A DNA stretch of 64,000 bases from Trichomonas vaginalis G3. Its lineage: Eukaryota; Parabasalia; Trichomonadida; Trichomonadidae. The stretch covers positions 13,224,522 to 13,288,521 of the forward strand of contig NC_067204.1 in NCBI RefSeq assembly GCF_026262505.1, given 5' to 3'. Positions 47,134-58,661 of this stretch are shown piece after piece. Positions within the stretch are counted from its first letter, which is position 1, and each line of letters begins with the position of its first letter. Below the pieces are notes generated by a model, which did no database searches, was not told the origin of the DNA, and worked only from the letters and a program-made list of their open reading frames with translations. Both the position numbers and the translations under genes were made by a program.

Positions 47134-48000
47134 AAAATAAAGTTTAGGTGGAACCAGGTCCCTCGGTCCCTCGGTCATTTTAACTTCTCTGAAAAAGTGT
47201 GACAACATGACATTTTGACAACAGTCCAGGAAATAAACTTCATCGTACATGTTTTGTCATGATTTCATCGTAAATGTTTTGTCAAACATGTACGTAAATG
47301 TTTTGTCATGACTTCTTCGTAAATGTTTTGTCATGACTTCATCGTACATGTTTTGAAGAACTGAAGGTGTCACCAGGTCACTCGGTCACTCGGTCATTTT
47401 AACTTCTCTGAAAAAGTGTGACAACATGACATTTTGACAACAGTCCAGGAAATAAACTTCTTCTTCGTAAATGTTTTGTCAAGACTTCTTCATCGTACAT
47501 GTTTTGTCAAGACTTCTTCGTACATGTTTTGTCATGACTTCATCGTACATGTTTTGAAGAACTGAAGGGGTCACCAGGTCCCTCGGTCCCTTGGTCCCTC
47601 GGTCAACTAACATCTTTTTGAAAATGGTGACAACATGACATTTTGACAACAGTCCAGGAAATAAACTTCTTCTTCGTACATGTTTTGTCAAGACTTCTTC
47701 GTATTCTTTCACCCTCTTGAATTTTGTATAAAAAGCAACCCGCGGAATTCCGCGGGTTGGTATATTCTTCACAAAATGCTTGTTTTGAGGTCGAGCCACT
47801 TTTTGGCTCCACCGTATTTTTCAACCAAAACTCATTTTTTTCGGCAAAAATATATTTTAGGTTAGATGGTGAGATCTCAGAACTAGTCTTATACTGTTTC
47901 AAGACAATGTCCGACGGTTAAGCCACAAACGAATGTCCGACGGTTAAGCCACAAACGAATGTCCGACGTACCACCCAAAAATATTTTTTATTTTTATTGT
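47134..48000. repeat. Complex repeat cluster I in Polinton copy 2
   Basis: A roughly 90-base block (GGTCCCTCGGTC... GACATTTTGACAACAGTCCA) recurs at about 47,150, 47,370 and 47,570 (and again at 48,712). Between the blocks lie many 20-25-bp units of the type TTCATCGTACATGTTTTGTC. Near 47,740 is a palindrome AACCCGCGGAATTCCGCGGG flanked by GAATTTTGTATAAAAAGCAA. At 47,908-47,970 a 26-bp unit (ATGTCCGACGGTTAAGCCAC core) repeats three times. Short frames here are by-products of the repeats. Confidence 0.85.
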
Positions 48001-48010
48001 AAGAACTGAA

Positions 48011-48660
48011 ATGACAGTCGAAGCAAAAACGTTCACGAACAAATCTAATGGCGAAACATTCACAAAAGGCACTTACAACGGTATTGAAGTCTTACGTAGA
48101 GACAAGGATGGTTATATAAATGCAACAAATGTGTCAGCAGTTTAGGAAAGACTTTAGAAGGTTGTTGGAAAATAAGTCCTGGGAAGAGTATTTTAAGGCA
48201 TTTTGTGAAGAATATACGCGGAATTCGCGGGTTGCTTTTTATACAAATTCATGCAGGAATTCTGATGAAATCAAACAGGTTAGAGGAACGTATGTAACCA
48301 AGACTTGTAAACTATATAGCAATGTGGCTTTCCAAATATTGTATAGCAGTTGGAAAAAATTATGGACTCCATAGACGAAAGAAGTTCATGAGAAATTAGA
48401 TGAAGAAGAACTCGAAGATACAGTAGAGAATGCTAACCTTGTTCGACAAAGTTAGAAAAATGCATGAAAACAAATAGAACATGAACATGAGATGTGTTAT
48501 GGTTATAAAGATTCTCCATACGAACTAGACCAATGGGAACAAGAAGATTTAAAGAGAGAATTTAGAGAATATGAACTCGCTAAGATAGCATTTGAAGCTG
48601 CAGAAAAGAAGTTAAAAGTTTGGGGTCGTTTTGTACAAAAATATTGTGAGTAAATGAACC
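48011..48660 (+). pseudogene. KilA-N domain protein, Polinton copy 2, broken
   Basis: The stretch GTYNGIEVLRRDKDGYINAT and the following CQQFRKDFRRLLENKSWEEY-like region match the KilA-N/APSES-type DNA-binding domain common in large DNA viruses and phages (consensus DGYINATKLC, then KDWLRN). KilA-N proteins often regulate or accompany nucleases. The gene is broken about twice, and part of it overlaps sequence related to the nearby palindromic repeat. Not seen in copy 1. Confidence 0.6.
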
Positions 48661-49320
48661 ATTTATTTTATTGAATTCGGCAAAAATATATTTTAGGGTA
48701 GATGGTTTTTAGGTGGAACCAGGTCCTCGGTCCTCGGCCTCGGTCATTTTAACTTCTCTGAAAAAGTGTGACAAATGACATTTTGACAACAGTCCAGGAA
48801 AATGTCAAGACTTCTTCATCGTACATGTTTTGTCAAGACTTCTTCGTACATGTTTTGTCATGACTTCTTCGTATTATGTTTGTCACCGTTGAATTTTGTA
48901 TAAAAGCAACCCGCTGTTTTCCGGCGGTTGGTATATTCTTCACAAAATGCTTGTTTTGTCAAGACTTCATCTCGTAAATGTTTGTCATGACTTCTTCGTA
49001 TATTTTTGTCAAGACTTCTTCGTAAATGTTTTTGTCATGATTCATCGTACATGTTTTGTCAAGCTTCATCGTATATGTTTTGTCGACTTCATGTACATGT
49101 TTTGTCAGGACTTCATCTTCGTATTCTTTCACCCGTTGAATTTTGTATAAAAAGCAACCGTCGAAATTCTGGCGGTTGGTAATATTTCTCACAAAATGCT
49201 TGTTTTTGAGGTCGAGCCACTTTTGGCTCCACCGTATTTTTTAACCAAAACTCATGAATTTTTCCCGAATAAAAAAAAGTTAGTTTTTTTTAAAAAAAAT
49301 ATTTTTATTTTTATTGTAAG
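48661..49320. repeat. Complex repeat cluster II in Polinton copy 2
   Basis: The same modules as cluster I in more degenerate form: GTGGAACCAGGTCCTCGG near 48,712, TCGTACATGTTTTGTC-type units, and the GTATAAAAAGCAACC module at about 48,895 and 49,145. It flanks the KilA-N gene on the other side. Confidence 0.8.
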
Positions 49321-49323
49321 AAC

Positions 49324-50230
49324 ATGTTAGCAACAACAGCACCAAAACTCGTTAGTCATGAACCCAACTTATGTAGTAGAGATGAAAAGCTTCATTCCTT
49401 CTTCATAACTTTCGAAACAGAAATCCAGAAGATAAGCGAGGAATTCTCAAGAATTTAGACTGTAGTGCGAAAGATGAAACAAATGAACAGTATCTTTATG
49501 AAATGCAGGACCTGGTGGAACATCTACCTAAACTTCCTGAATTACAACAATCAAGCTCACTATTCTGAAATTAGATGAAATAGAAGTCAAGCAACTGACT
49601 CAGTAGAAATAAAGAAGTTCATACGAAAGGTAAACTATGAATTCCTTGGATTTCATTGCAACCACAAAGTCATGGACAAAGATTGCGATATGGTATATAA
49701 GAACATCTCTGACATATACAAATCTGGGGAGTTTAAGACCTACGACAACTTTGTTTCGTTAGTTGCAAAATGTGTATGGCCAGATAAGAGATAAAGATAG
49801 AAGAGGTAAGATATGGAATGAACAGATAAAACCCGCAACTTTTGAGTTAAAGAAAACCATTGACGCCTTAGTCATACTAGCAGGTAAGGTTTCAGAATAT
49901 AACGCAAAAATGAACCCACAATGTTCAAAATGTAAGGCAGCAATGAGGAAATATAACTACTCTGTCAAAGAGATAGAACGTATGCGAAACGACTATGCTG
50001 ACTTAAAGAGGGAGGCAGAGAAACCAGCAGAAGATAAAATGGACATGTTGACATTTCTGAACAAAAACTATCCAACAGCTGACGATTTCCTTCTATCTGA
50101 TGTCAAGAAGAAATATAAAGAAACATTCGGCATAGTTAAAACATTCGATGTACTGACAGAAGAAATAGAAGCTACGAAATTGTTTAGAATTTCACGAATT
50201 CACAATGTTTACCATGTGAAACGCTTATAA
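49324..50230 (+). pseudogene. Coiled-coil protein, Polinton copy 2, broken
   Basis: The clearest part (49,763-50,230) encodes a helical, charged segment with heptad-like spacing (YSVKEIERMRNDYADLKREA) after a CSKCKAA pair. The upstream part starts near MLATTAPKLVSHEP and is broken several times. No family recognised. It ends just before the packaging ATPase gene, which runs the other way. Confidence 0.45.
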
Positions 50231-50437
50231 AATAACTGGGGTAGAAATGAGGGTAGAAAACGGGGTAGATATACCCTTCTACCCTAAAATATATTTTTGC
50301 TGAAAAAAATGACCAAATTTCATGAAATTTCTCTAGACCGACTTTTACAGGGGTAGCCAAAACTCTATGAAAATCGTGAAAAATAACAGAGTATTTTGAC
50401 AACTTCAAAGAGGAAGAGTAAATGCACTCTTTATTTT

Positions 50438-51315
50438 TCAAGCTTGACTTTTTACAATTTGAACTTTGTTTGCGCGTAGATGTGAATTCTGAAAGAAGTA
50501 TGAGGGTCTTGTATGACTTTGTACTTCTCCCAGAGTTCATGTCTGTCAAACTTACCTGCCATGGACTCTTTCATAAGTTCCATGAAATCGTCTTCGGACA
50601 ATCCGGGGAAAAGTACAATGTCAGTAAGTATTCTTTTAACATCCTTACTTAAACTCTTTGCTGTCTGTACACATATTACGACTGAGATGTTAAAGTGTCT
50701 GAGCTTCTTAAGAATTCGACACATGTCTTGTTCTCTATTCTTTAACAAAGGATGAGAAGCAAAGTCATCTAAGATAAGAAGACATCTATGAGGGTAAGTC
50801 TTCCAATCGTAAGATTGCAATTTCTTCGAAATGTATTCTATCTCTTTCTGTTTGTTTCTGAAGTGTTTCTTCTCTAATATTCTCTGCATTTCCTCATTTG
50901 GGTCTTTAAACTTAGAATTTATATACTCATTTATAGCATTGTACTTCAAAACTCTTCTTTGGTACTTCTTTATCCAATCTAACAACTCAGAGTCTTTTAT
51001 ACATACTAACTTAGACTTCTTTATAATATCTTTGAACGAATTGACGGTTTGGTCAAATTGACCAGAAGTACTACAAATGACAACTAACTCATAGAATGGG
51101 TTCTTCTCATCTAGTTCTTGTTGTTGTGCAGCCATTTTAAGATAAGTGAAAGTCTTACCCGACCCAGGTGGTGCAATTAGACCTGTTATACCATTCTGAG
51201 CAAATAAGAACTTGTCATGTATGGGTTTTATCTGAGCATTTTCTAACTTCCTCTTGTTCTTCTTTAAAACATTCTCAAATTTCTTGTCAATGTCAGCAAA
51301 CTTTTTTTCTAACAT
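50438..51315 (-). pseudogene. FtsK/HerA-type packaging ATPase, copy 2
   Basis: The counterpart of 1,377-2,249. Walker A in GLIAPPGSGKTFTYLK and Walker B in RCLLILDDFASHP are intact, and almost the whole domain is one open frame from MLEKKFADIDKKFENVLK. There is about one break near the C-terminus. Sequence is nearly identical to copy 1 over its length. Role: ATP-driven genome packaging. Confidence 0.88.
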
Positions 51316-51351
51316 ATTTTTAGAAAAATTAAAATTTTTATCTTTTAGAAA

Positions 51352-51809
51352 ATGTCTAGCGATTTCGCTATCTATATTCGAGACAAGCTTTTTCGACAGC
51401 AAAACATCTGTCGACCATAAAATCTTACATAGTGTAAACAAGAAAGGTGAATTTGTTCTAAAGTTCTGTTTCTGGGAATATGACAAGAACCATAAAACAT
51501 TAAGAGCAGTCTTAAAATTTGTCAATGACAGACTTGTTGACAGAGATGACGCCGATTGGAAGATGAAGTCCAACAAAACTTCTTAGAATGCAAAGAAGAC
51601 ACATGCGCTGTTCTTGAAGATGAAATAGAAAACAGAATAGAAGAGCTATTAAAGGACAAAGAACTTTTACATAAATATGGTTCTGAGAAATTTGACATAA
51701 CTCCACCAGAAAAGAAGAAGAGAAAAGAAAGAAAAGAAAGAAAAGAAGAGAAGTAGAAGAGAAGAAAGAACCTGAACCAGTTCCAGAGAAAAAGAAATTT
51801 GACATGTAA
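51352..51809 (+). pseudogene. Lys/Glu-tailed conserved protein, copy 2, broken
   Basis: The counterpart of 897-1,340, starting MSSDFAIYIRDKLF and ending in a Lys/Glu/Arg repeat tail (KKRKERKERKEEK). Divergent from the ATPase by about 36 bases. About two breaks. Confidence 0.55.
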
Positions 51810-51826
51810 AAATAAAATTTTATTTT

Positions 51827-52248
51827 TTAGAACATTTCTGGGTCAATGTCAATGTTCTCTTCCTCTTTAGGAGCAAACACTGGCTTAGACTCTAAAATCT
51901 TTTTACCCAATTTACCTTGAACTTCAACTATCTTAGACTCATAATATTCATAGTCGTCTGCTTTCTTTGGTTCATAAGGTATAACAAGTTTGTATGCTTT
52001 GCCTTCTTTAAGGTTTGAGAACCTTCTGTCAAAACTTTCTTTGACTGCTAACAAACCTTCTATGTCTAAGTCTTCAAATTTCGCACCATTTTTAGTCACA
52101 ATAGCAAACTTAACTGGTTCGATGTTCCAAACTTTGTCAAATGTAGACTTTTCAAAATGGTAGAAGTAAACATTCAAATATGTGAATGGGTCTAGTTCTT
52201 CTTTAAGTCCTGACATGTACTTGTTACTGAGATGAATTTTGTCATCTT
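51827..52248 (-). CDS. Conserved 139-aa-type protein, copy 2
   Basis: The counterpart of 457-876, nearly identical, most likely starting at MSGLKEELDPFTYLNVY (52,216; 129 residues). Mixed charged and aromatic, with acidic end EEENIDIDPEMF. Function unknown; between helicase and ATPase in both copies. Confidence 0.6.
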
Positions 52249-52285
52249 TTCTATCGGATAAAAAAATATTTTTTTTAAAATTTAC

Positions 52286-53502
52286 TCAGAAAAATTTTTC
52301 TTTGTATATACCATTCTGAACATCTAAAAGACTTTTGACATTTGCCAAGAATGTTCGTTTAGACGCTGCCATATAACCATACTCTTGACAATATTGTTTA
52401 TACGAATCGTACAATGACCTTTCATCTAAACACTCAAAGTCAGTTTCATCTATGAACAGTTCATATACACTCTTGTTTGCTTCTAACAATGTTTGTCTCT
52501 CTTCGGTATGTGGAATTTGTCTTGGATTGAACTTTGAAATATCTAATGTCATGAAATATGAGAACAAGTGGTTGTAAAAGTCAGATGTCAAAGTTTCTGC
52601 TAAGTCGTCAAAATATTCTGTATCTTGCATATGAGAATCTGACGTTCTGACAACTACATATCTTCTGTCAGAACTTTCTAACTTCATCGGAACAGCATTG
52701 TTTGAAACCATGATGAAGTTTGCAACATTTTCACAAACTCTTTGGTCTTTATATTTTCTTTCAACAACTCCAACTTTGTCTGTTATAAGACTCTTCAAAG
52801 CATCTGAGTTAAAACTTTGTTGTATCTATACTTTGAAGTTCTTACATACTATAAGTTTCATATTCTCTATTGAAGAGTTAAATTTACCGCAGATGTTTTC
52901 TAAGTTTGTCATATTCGGGTTCGAATAGCCCTCTAACAGTTTGCAAGATATCTGTAAAGAAAGTGTTCTTACCTGTTCCTTGTTTTCCAATTATAATGAG
53001 AGCAGTTTCATTTTTAGCACTTGGATGTTGTAAGATGTTTGCAAACCAACATAAGATATACTCATAACTTTTCGTTTCCATTGCATATAATTTCTTTGAC
53101 ATGGTCTAACCAAGCTTCTAAATTTTCTTTCCATTCTACTTGTTCGTATTTATATCCAGTGAAGATAGAATAGAAGTTTGGAGAAGGTGTATAGAACTTT
53201 ATACCACGAACTGAAAAATCTTCTAACTTTGACAATAAGATATCCCAAGCATCTAACATCTTCATGCCAACTTGTACGACTTTTATTTTCTTAAGTTTCT
53301 GTCTACATTCTTGTTCTGAAACTATTGTGCTCTTGGTTTGTTAAAGACAACATCCCATTCTTTCATGACATAACATTCTGGGGCAGAGTCGACATAAATG
53401 ACTAAACGTTTCAAATTCTCGACTGCTTTGTTATAGTCTAAATGGACACATATTTCTGAATGCTTGGAAGTCATAAAAATCTGAAACATCTATTCTGTAC
53501 AT
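52286..53502 (-). pseudogene. SF3 helicase (DUF5906-like), copy 2, broken
   Basis: A replicative helicase with Walker A in TALIIIGKQGTGKNTFF, a helicase C region ENVANFIMVSNNAVPMKLES followed by SDRRYVVVRTSDSH, and a C-terminal winged-helix-like part (YGYMAASKRTFLANVKSL). The start is MYRIDVSDFYDFQAF at 53,502. About four breaks. The copy 1 equivalent is at the left window edge. Confidence 0.75.
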
Positions 53503-53523
53503 TTTTATAAAAATAAAAAAAAA

Positions 53524-54325
53524 TATTTTTTTATTCTTGACTTTGTTGTTGCATTTGTTGCATTTGTTGTTCTTGAGCTATTTGTTGTTGAAGTTGTTCT
53601 TGTAATACAATACTTTCACCAGTTGCATCTTCCAATTCGAAACTTTCTGCCGTCATTGACAAATACATAGGACATAAAAGTTTTACAGGAACAAAGTTTG
53701 CGTCAACTAAGGTTAAGTTTATGTTTGCTAAAGTGTTTGAGTTCACTAAAGCTGAAAACTCTGCATTCGAATGAACAATAGGCAAACCAGCAGAGAAAGT
53801 GTTGTTTATACGCATGAGTATCTTTTGGTCATAGTAGTTTCTGTCGACATTCGAATAGCACTTTGAACCTAAGTTTGAAACAATATATAAAATAGGTGTG
53901 CTTAAAGTCAATGGAACAGAAACCTTGTATGACACCTTTTCCTGTTATAGGAAACTGTTGGTAGTAAAAACCAGATATAAGTTTTGTATTATAGCTCATA
54001 TCGTTTATAGTAAACTCAGTCGGACATCCAAACATAATGAAACCTGCTCTAGTTGCAGCACATGTTACACCGTCCTTAAAGTATTAAATAAGTCAACAAA
54101 ACCTGTTGGTGGTATATCTGAGTAAGTATCTTCAAAGGAGTATTTTTTACCATTCACAACAATAAAATCTTCTGGTGTCAAAAGAGCAAAACAGGCTTTA
54201 GTCGTCATTGTGTTTAAGGTTAGTTTACAATATCGTCCTTGAGGACTTTGTAAGTTTGTTGTTATAGAATTATATGACTCAGGGTTTTTAGTCGTAATAG
54301 TATAAACCATTATGTCTTCTGCCAT
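53524..54325 (-). pseudogene. Minor capsid (penton-like) protein, copy 2, broken
   Basis: A beta-rich protein starting MAEDIMVYTITTKNPESYNS, with strands such as GRYCKLTLNTMTTKACFALL and FVPVKLLCPMYLSMTAESFE, ending in a Gln-rich tail. Position beside the major capsid gene, size (about 260 residues) and beta content fit the single-jelly-roll minor capsid (penton) protein of Polintons. This is inferred from context; no motif is diagnostic. About two breaks. Confidence 0.5.
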
Positions 54326-54329
54326 TTAC

Positions 54330-54623
54330 TTAGCAAATAAATTTTAATGAAATGTTGTGGTCGTCAAATATTTTTATGACGTCTGGGAAACTATATTTTA
54401 AGTTCAACGTTTCACCTCCTTTCATAACGTATATCTTGTCAATGACATTATATGAAACACCACAGCAACTAATGTCGGGTTCTATTTCTTTGATGTTTAT
54501 ATCGTCTGCCTCTGTCAAAAGTTTCAATAGTTCTTTCAAAACTTCATGAGGTGCGATGACATATGAGTTCACTTTTACAGGGTTGTGTTCGACCAAGTTT
54601 AACATTATACCAAAGCTTGACAA
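54330..54623 (-). CDS. Hypothetical 97-aa protein, Polinton copy 2
   Basis: A complete frame starting MSSFGIMLNLVEHNPVKVN (or MLNLVEHN, seven residues in). It has mixed alpha/beta character with a CCGVSYNVIDKIYVMKGG segment. It lies between the penton-like and coiled genes. Not recognised. Confidence 0.45.
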   Translation of the reverse strand: MSSFGIMLNLVEHNPVKVNSYVIAPHEVLKELLKLLTEADDINIKEIEPDISCCGVSYNVIDKIYVMKGGETLNLKYSFPDVIKIFDDHNISLKFIC

Positions 54624-54909
54624 ATCTTCTCCTGAGTTTTAAGTTTGTCTTTAAGTTGTTGGTAGTCGTTTCGAATATCTGCAACAGAACTTAAGTCTCT
54701 GCTAACTTCAGGATATGTTGGTTGTTCTTTTACAGGAACTATTGTTATACCATCTTCGTCTTCGTATGGTTTCCCCACTTCAACATCTCTTCTTTGACAT
54801 TGACAACAACACTTTGACTGTTTGTTTGAGTTGGTGAATTTAACTTCACATCTGCCACCGCCATTAAACCTTTTGAAACACTTACGCTTCTATTTTTCGG
54901 AAATGACAT
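54624..54909 (-). pseudogene. Small Ser/Thr-rich protein, Polinton copy 2, broken
   Basis: It starts MSFPKNRSVSVSKGLMAVAD, Ser/Thr/Asn-rich, followed by a basic and acidic helical part. Broken about once. Function unknown. Confidence 0.4.
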
Positions 54910-54927
54910 TTTACTTAGAATAAAAAG

Positions 54928-55292
54928 ATGGACGTATTCGAGTATCTCTTCGAATTGAAGCAAACAAAGTTTACACACACAAACAATACAAGTTCATTGA
55001 CAGAATAGTTCTTTATACAAACAATGGAAAATGTTATAGAATAGCAGTCTTTGCTGAACCAAAATATTTTCATAAAGCAAAGAAAGTTGGTATAACTGAA
55101 ATGGTGAAAGTTCTTGAAGCAGACAAAAATATAACAACAAAACTGACCGATATTTCTAAAGGTAAGTTTATAATACAATATTATGTCAAAACTGGCGTAC
55201 TGTCAATATTTGACGGAGAGAAGTCAGTTCAAGAACAACTTACTGACCTGCTGCCAAAATCTGCTCGATGGAAGCTGTCGTTACCAATCTGA
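54928..55292 (+). pseudogene. Hypothetical protein opposite the capsid gene, copy 2, broken
   Basis: It begins MDVFEYLFELKQTKF. The best-preserved part includes VKVLEADKNITTKLTDISKG and ends near the capsid gene 3' end. It has protein-like alternating composition but is broken. No family recognised. Confidence 0.4.
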
Positions 55293-55299
55293 GGAGCCC

Positions 55300-56843
55300 C
55301 AGCAGGTTTCATCGAACGAATCTTCAAAAGAGCATCTTCCGTGAAAAGTGCTATTGGTTTTGTAAACTTCTTTGCTTCAGTTCATCTGGACCGTCTCTGT
55401 CACCAGTATATTGTATTTGAACTGTACCAACAGTTGAAATACCACCCATAAAGTCTTCTGAGTCAGCAAATGGAATGCCAAGCCAAAAGTTTGAACGGTC
55501 TCCATTTGTATATTGAGTTTTTTGACCTCCTGTATGAGTCCATACTTTCACATATGGCATAATAGAACTTTGCATTTCAGGGTTAATGGTTGTTGTGAAG
55601 TTGTTGTTAAAGTTCATAGCATCTAATGTCAAGTTGTATGACCTCATATCCTCAACTGTAGAATATTCTTCTCTTGGATAATATTTGCCATCTATGTTTA
55701 TATGATATTTAATACCGGGGTTGTAGAAACAAGAATAGTCATTTATAGTTCGTCTGAACAGTACAAACATAGTATCTGCATGTTTCATTGCAGTTGTTAA
55801 AGCAATATCTGTTCTTGCACCTGGGTCAGCACTTTGGTTTCCAACTTCACCTGCAAAGTCTTTGACAGATATTTGGTGTATAGGGAACATAAGTGGAACT
55901 GCAATATATTTGGCAGCTAAAGCATTTGAAATATCTGGGTCCAACATATAGACTGCAAGTCTGCTTTCTATTCTCTTGCATTCAAATTTTTCGCATGTGA
56001 ACTTAACTGGGTCCCAAGCATCTCCAGCAGCATTGAAATAATAGTTTACTTCAGTGTTGAGGTTTGAGAAACCAAAGTCTAAGTCAACTTTGTTTTGCAA
56101 AAGTCGGCGAATGACATTTTATTTGTTCCCACTACTTCTGTAAGAGTGAATGGGTCTTGTGTTGGTGCAATGACTAAGTTATTTTTGCTTGGAGTAAGTT
56201 CGATAGAAATTTTTCCTGCCCAGTTTGGCAAGTATCTTAAAAACCTGAAGATGAGGAAAGATGACAAAGGAACTCTAAGTTTCAGTTTTACTTTGGTTAC
56301 TGCTGCTGCAGTTTGTCCAGAAAGGTTAACATAAACTCCTGGAACGTTAGGGTCAAGTCTTCTTATTTTCTCAATAGTTGCATACTGGTCTGTTTGTTCT
56401 CTAGCTTGTGGTTGTACTGAGTTTCTCAAAGCGAACCATTCATAGTTTGCCCATGTTACTGTTTGAACTAAGTCAGAGTTAGAATATATCTTATATCCCA
56501 TGAAAACTTCTGGAGCATATTGGTATCCGACATAGAAAATTCCATTGCAACCTTTCTTGTCAGACAACTTGGCAGAAGGTTTTATTTCAATGTCTTGTTC
56601 CACGTATAAGAAAGAGTTGTCAATAGAAATTATATGAAACCTGTCGCAAGCAATATCTACTGTTGTTGAAGAACCTTCTCCAAACTCACCTACGTTTCCA
56701 TAAGAAACAGCAGTTGTATATTCGTAAGTTCCAGGAACTATTTCTGACCTTCTAATGGCATTGTCGCATTCGTTATACCATTCGGAAACATTTCCATTCA
56801 TGGCATCCAAAACTGTTGGCGTTATATTCTGAGCGGCGTACAT
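55300..56843 (-). pseudogene. Major capsid protein (double jelly-roll), copy 2, broken
   Basis: A large beta-rich protein starting MYAAQNITPTVLDAMNGNV, about 500 codons in total, the expected size of Polinton double-jelly-roll major capsid proteins. It lies at the conserved capsid end of the element. Beta-strand-like segments include CDRFHIISIDNSFLYVEQDI and KLKLRVPLSSFLIFRFL. About one or two breaks. The call rests on length, composition and position in the cluster. Confidence 0.7.
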
Positions 56844-56875
56844 TTCATATGAGTAAAAATATAGAATAGTTGGAT

Positions 56876-57052
56876 TTATATGTCATAATAGAACCCACGT
56901 GGACCAAGCTTTACTTTCTTCCTGACTGAGTTTTTAACTCTTCTTTTTCCTTCATTGCCCTCTGCTTGAAGTTGTTGCATCTTTGCATTATGTTCATCTA
57001 GTATGTTGCAAATTTCCCATGTCCTTTTTGCCTTTTGGCTCTGGTCGCCCAT
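56876..57052 (-). CDS. Small basic protein, 58 aa, Polinton copy 2
   Basis: It starts MGDQSQKAKRTWEICNIL, has a Gln/Lys-rich helix and a basic cluster (EGKRRVKNSVRKKVKLGPRG), and ends FYYDI. The basic cluster suggests nucleic-acid contact. It sits between the capsid gene and the next gene, on the same strand. Confidence 0.4.
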   Translation of the reverse strand: MGDQSQKAKRTWEICNILDEHNAKMQQLQAEGNEGKRRVKNSVRKKVKLGPRGFYYDI

Positions 57053-57069
57053 CTCAGGTAACCTATATC

Positions 57070-57396
57070 CTAGAAAGAGTTTGTCATAGTTGTATTTGAG
57101 TCTTCGCGTATTGTTTGCATGACTCTTTCCTGAGTTTCCGGTTCAAGCTCTTCAAACAGTGCCTGTCCATATGGAATATGCTCGTTTCCAAATATATGTT
57201 TTTGTAGCCATTCTGGTTTTCTTTCCATGTTACCAACTATATCTTTTGTGAATGGGAAAGCTTTTACCCAATCTTTCAGTCTTGCGTCGTTTATTTCTGT
57301 AGTTGGTTTTATTTTGTCAAGGAACATGTTTTTCAATACTAACATTTCATTTGGTACTGTCCATTTGAGTTTTCTTAAATATTCATCCCTTCTCAT
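57070..57396 (-). CDS. Hypothetical 108-aa protein, Polinton copy 2
   Basis: A complete 108-residue frame starting MRRDEYLRKLKWTVPNEML. Helical, charged, with several Trp and Phe. No family recognised. Part of the same-strand late-gene-like run. Confidence 0.45.
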   Translation of the reverse strand: MRRDEYLRKLKWTVPNEMLVLKNMFLDKIKPTTEINDARLKDWVKAFPFTKDIVGNMERKPEWLQKHIFGNEHIPYGQALFEELEPETQERVMQTIREDSNTTMTNSF

Positions 57397-57450
57397 TCAT
57401 TGTCTGCAAAGTAAGTTTTTATGACATTTTGTAAACTTTCGTTTGCAAGG

Positions 57451-58659
57451 TCATGTACAATAGGTTCTCTTCCTTCTCTCCCTAACTTTCTTTCTAAACT
57501 CTTCACCAAATATACCATCTCTATGGTTCTGTGTAGTTCTTTGAGATAAATGTTCTAGAACGTCAGGTGTTATATTTCCATCAGCCATGTTCATTTCATA
57601 CTGGTCCAAAATATCTGCATCTTTCATATCTTTCAATGGCATTAAAGCCGCGCTGAAAATACCAGCTATATCTGGTTCACCATTCACTTCCATTGCGTCT
57701 ACAACTTCTTGGAATTGAGGTTGTAAGTTTATGAACCACCTATCCGGATTAGCTTTATGACCCCATCTCATTGTAGTTCCATCGTCTGCAGAAACAAAAG
57801 TAGGTTTGTTTCCATCTTGGTTAGGTTCTGAATGAACTTTAAACAATGTTTCATTTCTATATGTTTTCTTGAAATTTAACCTTTTATTTTCACCGAGTTC
57901 ATCCGAAGATTGAACGTTAAATGCTCGTAAGTAAAAAGGGTTGTTGTATTTGTGTACATTTTCTTTCAGTACTTCCATTCTATGCTGAATATTTTCATCT
58001 GGTGTTGGAGTCTTTTGTATGTCGGCAAACATTTTTCGATATTCTTCTACTATGTCAGCCGAATTTTTTTTAGACTCTTGGAAATATTCCATATTCTCCG
58101 CATACTCTTGTTGAGGGTCAAGATTTTTCGGCTGTTCCAAATCTTCATCTAGTTCTGTGAAGTTAGTTTCCAAAGGAGTGACTTGTTCGTTTCCTTCAGG
58201 CTCTTCTAGCTGTTGTTGCTGAACTATTTCTTCCATGTCTGGTTGTATCTGAACTATTTCTTCCTGTGGAGTTTCTTGTACCTCATCTGCTGGCATTTCA
58301 TATATTCCGAGACCGTTTTTAACAATTTCCCTATCTACGTCATCCGCATTCATAAGCTTTTGTTCTTTCGTTCCGTCTCTATTTTTTACGCGTTTCATGA
58401 CGAAAGTTGAATTGTCATTTAGCTCTGACATCAAATATCTCGGAGTAAATTCATCCATGTCATTTGGATGATATGCTATTAAATCATATCCCTTAGCGAG
58501 CTTGTATTTTCCAGGTTTGAGATTATATCCGTTTTGGTGCTGAGCCATAAAGCTAAATAGGTTCGGGTCAGTATTTCCATCCTTGAACTTTCCAATAGCT
58601 TCTTTATATCTGTCACTAAAGTCAACAGTATCTGGGAAACCACACTCTTCTTTAAGCAT
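57451..58659 (-). CDS. Large hydrophilic protein, 402 aa, Polinton copy 2
   Basis: A 402-residue frame starting MLKEECGFPDTVDFSDRYKE. The N-terminal third is globular with a DLIAYHPNDMDEFTPRYLM segment. A long Gln/Glu/Pro-rich spacer follows (PQEEIVQIQPDMEEIVQQQQ), then a helical C-terminal region. No enzymatic motif seen. It looks whole or nearly so. By position in the capsid-side run it could be a large structural or scaffold protein, which is an inference. Confidence 0.5.
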   Translation of the reverse strand: MLKEECGFPDTVDFSDRYKEAIGKFKDGNTDPNLFSFMAQHQNGYNLKPGKYKLAKGYDLIAYHPNDMDEFTPRYLMSELNDNSTFVMKRVKNRDGTKEQKLMNADDVDREIVKNGLGIYEMPADEVQETPQEEIVQIQPDMEEIVQQQQLEEPEGNEQVTPLETNFTELDEDLEQPKNLDPQQEYAENMEYFQESKKNSADIVEEYRKMFADIQKTPTPDENIQHRMEVLKENVHKYNNPFYLRAFNVQSSDELGENKRLNFKKTYRNETLFKVHSEPNQDGNKPTFVSADDGTTMRWGHKANPDRWFINLQPQFQEVVDAMEVNGEPDIAGIFSAALMPLKDMKDADILDQYEMNMADGNITPDVLEHLSQRTTQNHRDGIFGEEFRKKVRERRKRTYCT

Positions 58660-58661
58660 TT

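Noticed and set aside
47479-47902. Overlapping minus-strand frames in repeat cluster I
   Set aside because: Composition tracks the 20-25-bp repeat units; no start signal and no match outside repeats.
54330-58659. Adenovirus-type cysteine protease among capsid-side genes of copy 2
   Set aside because: I looked for a His...Asp...Cys arrangement with the expected spacing and found nothing convincing, so none is called.
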